From Plakobranchus ocellatus (lineage: Eukaryota; Mollusca; Gastropoda; Plakobranchidae): a stretch of DNA of 37,650 nucleotides. The notes under the pieces are model-generated. The model saw only the letters and a list, made by a program, of their open reading frames with translations. It was not told where the DNA came from and did no database searches. Each line of letters opens with the position of its first letter. Positions within the stretch are counted from its first letter, which is position 1. The DNA lies in assembly GCA_019648995.1 (NCBI GenBank), contig BLXT01003731.1, forward strand, positions 466,786 to 504,435. The letters run 5' to 3'. The translations under genes were made by a program, and so were the position numbers. Shown here one piece after another: positions 32,511 through 37,650 of this stretch.

Positions 32511-35500
32511 TTTCTGTCAAAACGGTGCCTTTTTGCATAATATTGCTGTAAATGATACTTCTGTTTGGTAAACCAAGTCAGTCCATGTGAAAGGTGTTGA
32601 TTGAGGCAGCTCTGAATGAGGGGTTAAATAGGCAAGATATTTTAAGACTCATTATATGCCTGTAATCTCTGTGATACCAATAGATTGGTGATTTGGTGCA
32701 CTCAGTATGTGTAGAATTGACAAAAACTGAGAGATTTTGTAGAGAAATCGGCCATGGCAAAACAGTTTCGCTTTCTCCAGAGATCCCCAACCACAGATGT
32801 TAATTGGTGTCAAACATTGCAGGACTTTCTCAAAGGTTTTAAGAACATTTGGATGCAAAGAAAGGTGATTCTGAGGAGAGCATCAAAATTTATAGCATAT
32901 ATTTGTGCAGCAACTGGTCTCATTTTGTTGTGTCACTTCACACTTGTCTGTTGTAGCATGCACTTGAGTGTACACATCACCCCCACAGCTGGTTCAGAGG
33001 TAAATACTTGTGACTAGTCTGCATGAATTGGAGGTCTTACTTTGAACATTTCAAACCATAGAAACAGCCAGCAATGTCTTTCTGTGAGCTAGGCATTAAT
33101 AACAACTCAGAAGAACTATGTTAATTCCCAGCCAAGATATGGGATTTTTTTATGTTTGAAAAAGGGACGTCAAAGAAGGCATAAAAAAAAATCATAAAAG
33201 TTCTTTTTTTTCAAACATTTTACATGCCATATCAGACCTATAGCACTGGTTGTAAGACATGTGTACCTCTGTTGTTAAAAAAATTGGTCTGTTGAACTGG
33301 GTATTATAATTTGGAGGAACCAATAAAATATTCAGCAATTCAGAAATAATATGAGTTTTAAAGATGTTTCGAATGAAAGTTTTCGCTTTTCACTGAATAC
33401 CAACATTTTATATATATATTTTTTCTTTTAGTTTGATCATTTCATGCAGAGCTAGATTTATTATTAGTATATGATGCTAATTTAGTGTGTATTATTTTGA
33501 TCAACTTTCTACGCCTTCTGTGATATTGAATTAATTCTCATATACACCTACTTTTTCTGTGTGTCAATTGGGCTTTGACTTGAAATGTAATGAATACTTA
33601 CATAGACAAAGAATTATATATTTCTGTAATTTATTTCTGTACCATGTTATGCTCCTTTCCATATTCTTTCTCAACTATATAATTCTTATCCTTTCATGCT
33701 AATTTAAGCCTAGCTGTTTGCTTTTTGAGTACTTTGCTGTGGTATTCTTAGTTTTGCAAAGTCCTTTTTCTGTAGCAGCATAGAGTTTGTATTATTCAGA
33801 TTTGGATGAAAATTTTGGAATTGGGAATATTTTGCTTTAAAGCTGCTTGTGGTTTTGATTCCTTTTTTTTTAAATTTAAAACAATTTTTTTAAAAATATA
33901 TGTATATATACTTCAATAAATGAATAATCTGTTTATTCAGTCTATTTGGACATTCAGCAGCCTAGTCATCCTCAGCCTGGATTTTTAAAACATTTTTCCA
34001 CTCTTTTTTTGGTAAAGTTTATTCCTACTTTGGTCTTGAAAACCATAGAGATCTTCAGTCAAGAAGTTTTTGTGTTGGCACAAATTGTCAGTAGTGGAAA
34101 AAAAAGTATGTGTGATGTTTTATTGTCTTGTGATTGGTGGGTTGCTGTACTGTTTGTATTCCTTGCAGACCAATGAATTTTATTGCTCCCAAATTTGATA
34201 ATCATAAAATGTGACCCTTCCGTACACAATGTGCCACTTGTGAATTGTACAATGGAGGTGAAGCATCAAATATCTTAAATGACTAGATATATTTTTTAAA
34301 AATTGTTCGCAGATTTCTACAGTACTATCTTTTGTAATGTGTTTAAAACTTTATCAATATTTTCAACCATTTTTTTTTTATTATGCTTCATATCCTCTCT
34401 GGCTATTCCCAACATAGAATCATTGTATTGGGATGAATCACAAATGGAACTTTTTAGGATTATTTTTTCTTTAAATGGAGTCTCTGAAATTTTACTCTAC
34501 GTTCCAAAATGTGTTTTCGTCTTTATACTTTCTTGATAAACTGTGGGTTTGATATAACAAACAAAATATGTACAGTGACCCTCAAAATCAACAAAGGATA
34601 CTTCAATTCCATTTTATTTTTCGCTTTTTGGCCTAGGTTAAAGCATTTTAGATCAAACGAGAGCCAAATTTACCAATCTAAATTTTTGTAGGGGAAAGCA
34701 AGGTTGTTACTGGATCCCAGTGGAAACATGAAATGATATCAAATTAGATCTACACAGAAACATAGAATTCTCAGCCTTGTTCTGCGCTGTTAATGTTGTG
34801 TGGGTATCAGCAAAGTGTGAGCTAGTGTAGGTGGGAATCGTGTTGGGCCTTTGAGAGAATAATCAGTCTTTCTTAGCATTCTGGGCACTCCTAGACACTG
34901 GTGGGCCCAATTTTGGGTGCAACACAAGGCATAGATGAAGTAAAAAATAAGGCAAGCTAAAACAGAAAGCAGGTGTTAAAAAAAATGGTTAAAGGGTAAG
35001 GTTTCCGAGAGGAGCTAAGAAATGCAGGATAGGGGAAGAGAGCATTGAAAGGGGTGGCTGATGATTATGGGCCTTCATAATTATGTGCTCTGTCTGTTTG
35101 GGAAGAACCACACACAGCAAGATGCTTGAGCTCACATCAGATAGCATTAGATCTACGCAGACTTAAAGGGCACACAATGCTAAAACTGGACTCCTTTCTG
35201 ATCTTTTAGAATGTGGGTTTATTTATATTTGTAAAAATTTTTAACCTTTTATCCATTGTGACCTTGGACTGAACGAGAGCATCAGCCAGAACCTAATGGC
35301 ATCTAGTTATATCTAAGGTTTACTGTTCTCCAAACAAGCTAGACATAAGTAGATTTTTTTTCGTACATTGTTTAAGATCTGTGTGAGTGATAATGGTGAG
35401 CAGGATGTCTTTGTAATTCTATCTCCTGCATCCTCTCAATCTCTCTCCACAAAGTTGTGTACTTTAGTTGGCCAAAATTTTCACTGTAGGACTATCTGCA

Positions 35501-36190
35501 TTGCTGTTAATATACCTCTAAATATTCATATAAAGCTTTACACTCTTGTAGGAGAATGCATTTTGTACACCTGTTATTTTTCAGTGAATTGATTTCATGT
35601 GAGTGAAAAGTAATGAGGAAGAGTTAGAATTTTTCCAGGCTCTGATTCAAATATGTTGAAATAAACTTGTGCAGCAGTCCCCCAAAATGAGTTGAGTGGC
35701 AGAATTACATGCTGGACTTAGCATGAAAATTCTATAAACCCTATGACTGAGCACTAAAAAATAATGTGGTATAGACTACCTGCACATGAACCAATGATAT
35801 TTTTTATCTATAATTTTGTTTGAATCCAATTATGTAGATTCACCTCTTGATTTATTTTGTGGGACTGCTCTACCTACACAGATTTGTGATATTGATTATT
35901 TGATTTACTTTTTTTACTACTTTCTGAGCATTAGGTACTTTTGTTGCTGTTGTTGTTTTGGGTTTTTTTTTTTTTGTTATTTAATATATATTGCATGAAT
36001 ATTTATACATAGCAGATTTGATGTAAATTTTACTACATCTGTTTAAAGTTCACATGTTGTTTTCGCATTAAATGCCAACTTCTTTCCCGTGAATGAGTCA
36101 TTCCTTTTTTTTTTTAATTTGAATCCTGGCCTATTCATTAAATAATATTTCATAGATACGTGCACTTTTTTCAATGTATGTACAAAATTA
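32511..36190. other. Intergenic AT-rich DNA, nothing recognised
   Basis: Several open frames of 60-90 codons occur on both strands. None has splice signals, domain motifs or a non-random composition that I can support. A somewhat less AT-rich part spans about 34690-35100. Poly-T runs are frequent. Confidence 0.5.
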
Positions 36191-36211
36191 CAAGAAAGAT
36201 ATGATAGTTAT

Positions 36212-36345
36212 GCACATGTTTTCAGTGTGTGATAAAGATAGGGTGAATATGTACAAGTTTTCAGTCTGTGATAAAGATAGGGTGAATATGTACAAGTTTT
36301 CAGTGTGTGATAAAGATAGGGTGAATATGTACAAGTTTTCAGTGT
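36212..36345. repeat. 39-bp minisatellite (about 3.4 copies)
   Basis: The unit is GTACAAGTTTTCAGTGTGTG followed by ATAAAGATAGGGTGAATAT. Copies run 36212-36250, 36251-36289, 36290-36328 and a partial 36329-36345. The copies differ at one or a few positions, so the array is young. Because 39 is a multiple of three, it gives a false 13-residue repeat protein on the minus strand. Confidence 0.95.
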
Positions 36346-37057
36346 AAGTACAATAAAAATATATCAAGAGACACATCATTGCCATCAAAACTCCGCCTAT
36401 TGATATGCTATAAAGGTCGAGTGATTCAGAAGTTTTGACTGTGAAGAATGGATATATTCAACACATTCCTGGAAAAGAAGATGGAGTTGTTTATAGACGG
36501 GCATTAAAAAAAAAAAGACAAAATAAGCTTAGAACAGAAAATGACCAATGAACAACTACATTTAAAAAAAATCTCTGCCTGCTACGATCCACATGACTCA
36601 TGCACTTCCTAAACTTCATTTTTCTTTTTCCTTTGCTTATGGTGAAAATCCAATAGATCGAACATGAAAGGCAGTTACTTTTCTTTGAAAATATTTTGAA
36701 GACGGTGTTACTTGTATTTGTTGTGTATTCCCATCATGTCAGAAAGTGTTAATGGTGACATTATATTTGGTGGGAGGACGAATTTCAAGACATATTTAGG
36801 CAAGGAACTTCAGGGTTTGGAGACTTAGTCGATGCTCATTTGATTTATTGTTAAATCCTATACTCACTATAGACTCACAAAGAAACATGACAAAATCCAA
36901 AACTGCTTACTATCTGATCATATGGAGGGCAAAAGAAAAAGAGGAAGGTACAACATATAATGTGGAAGTATGACATTAAGGCATGGACCTGAAAAAAAAA
37001 AGGACAGGCTATACCCCAGAGGCTGAAAAGAGAGGTAGAGGCCCATAGATGACATTT
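36346..37057. other. Intergenic DNA, nothing recognised
   Basis: This is AT-rich sequence without coding signals or visible repeats, apart from short poly-A and poly-T runs. Confidence 0.5.
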
Positions 37058-37089
37058 CACACACACGCACACACACACACACACACACA
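37058..37089. repeat. CA microsatellite
   Basis: A CA dinucleotide tract with a single G interruption. Confidence 0.95.
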
Positions 37090-37612
37090 ATGAGAATAGG
37101 ATTCAATGCTTCCATTATGAATTGCAGATTCAAAGACTTACGTAGTTTTTCCTGGATATTGTTTTGACTGGGAATTGTTGGAGAAATTGGAAGGGGTTAC
37201 CATTAAAGTTGTTAATGCATACTAATGTAAAACAGAGAGATAGAAGAACAAAAATATCTACTCGATGGATGGAATCAATGCATTGGTGATGGCAAAGAAA
37301 ATAACTGATACGCGCCAGCGCCGTGAGCCATGGGCATAATTAATGGATTGAGTGATAGAAATATCAACTGTTCAAAAAGCAATCTGTTCTAAAGCAATGA
37401 TTTCAATGGCCAACATGAGAGAGTGAGACAGTTTAGAGTTTAAATGATATTGTATTTTTCCCATCAGATTGCAAGTATTGCATTAAAAAAAAATCAAAAG
37501 TTTTAGTTGCTGAGGTTAGTATTGATAAAATTAGCCAAAGTTCTCAAATAATCTCATGTTTTCTCAGATTAGAAAAAAAATAGGATTTCGAAAGGATATG
37601 TGAGATAAACTC

Positions 37613-37618
37613 TTTATA

Positions 37619-37649
<31 letters not shown>

Positions 37650-37650
37650 T
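37613..37650. repeat. TA microsatellite and poly-T at the window end
   Basis: About fourteen TA units are followed by T residues up to the last base of the window. Confidence 0.95.

Noticed and set aside
32754-33017. Overlapping open frames on both strands at 32.6-33.0 kb
   Set aside because: Neither resembles a known protein. Both lack splice signals, and the region follows a decayed SINE.

Overview
The window looks like nuclear DNA from an invertebrate animal. It is strongly AT-rich, with short exons (about 50-390 bp) separated by long introns with GT...AG borders. It also holds many dinucleotide and trinucleotide microsatellites and at least one tRNA-derived SINE family. A mollusc, probably a gastropod, is my best guess from the gene and repeat style and from scattered AGATCT/TCTAGA clusters, but nothing here proves it. 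There are no operons, CRISPR arrays or phage genes.

Layout. (1) 1-11560, minus strand: the 5' end of a gene for a membrane-anchored protein that resembles an extended-synaptotagmin / SMP-domain lipid-transfer protein. Its first coding exon (3803-4185 is the second) lies at 11453-11560. The two are in phase across a 7.3 kb intron, and the gene runs off the left edge. (2) About 11.6-23.3 kb: non-coding DNA with tRNA-like SINE heads, microsatellites and, near 21.3-22.4 kb, many AGATCT/TCTAGA motifs and a possible promoter. (3) 23332-30612, plus strand: an eight-exon gene that I could assemble completely (295 codons). It encodes a 3-hydroxyacyl-CoA dehydrogenase-type NAD-binding domain followed by a linker and a C-terminal C3HC4 RING finger. 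(4) 30613-37650: 3' UTR and intergenic DNA with a second SINE copy, a 39-bp minisatellite and CA/TA repeats.

The main discovery candidate is the dehydrogenase-RING protein. Its dinucleotide-binding glycines (G8, G10, G13) and the NAD-selecting acid (D31) are intact. The catalytic histidine of the HxxNP motif is replaced by Arg (R136), the motif Asn by Phe (F139), and the substrate-binding Ser by Met (M115). The usual C-terminal dehydrogenase domain is absent, and a RING of the IAP/Neuralized type takes its place. I infer a pseudo-dehydrogenase that may act as an NAD(H)- or acyl-CoA-responsive E3 ubiquitin ligase. The two genes are divergently transcribed and about 11.8 kb apart; nothing suggests that they work together.
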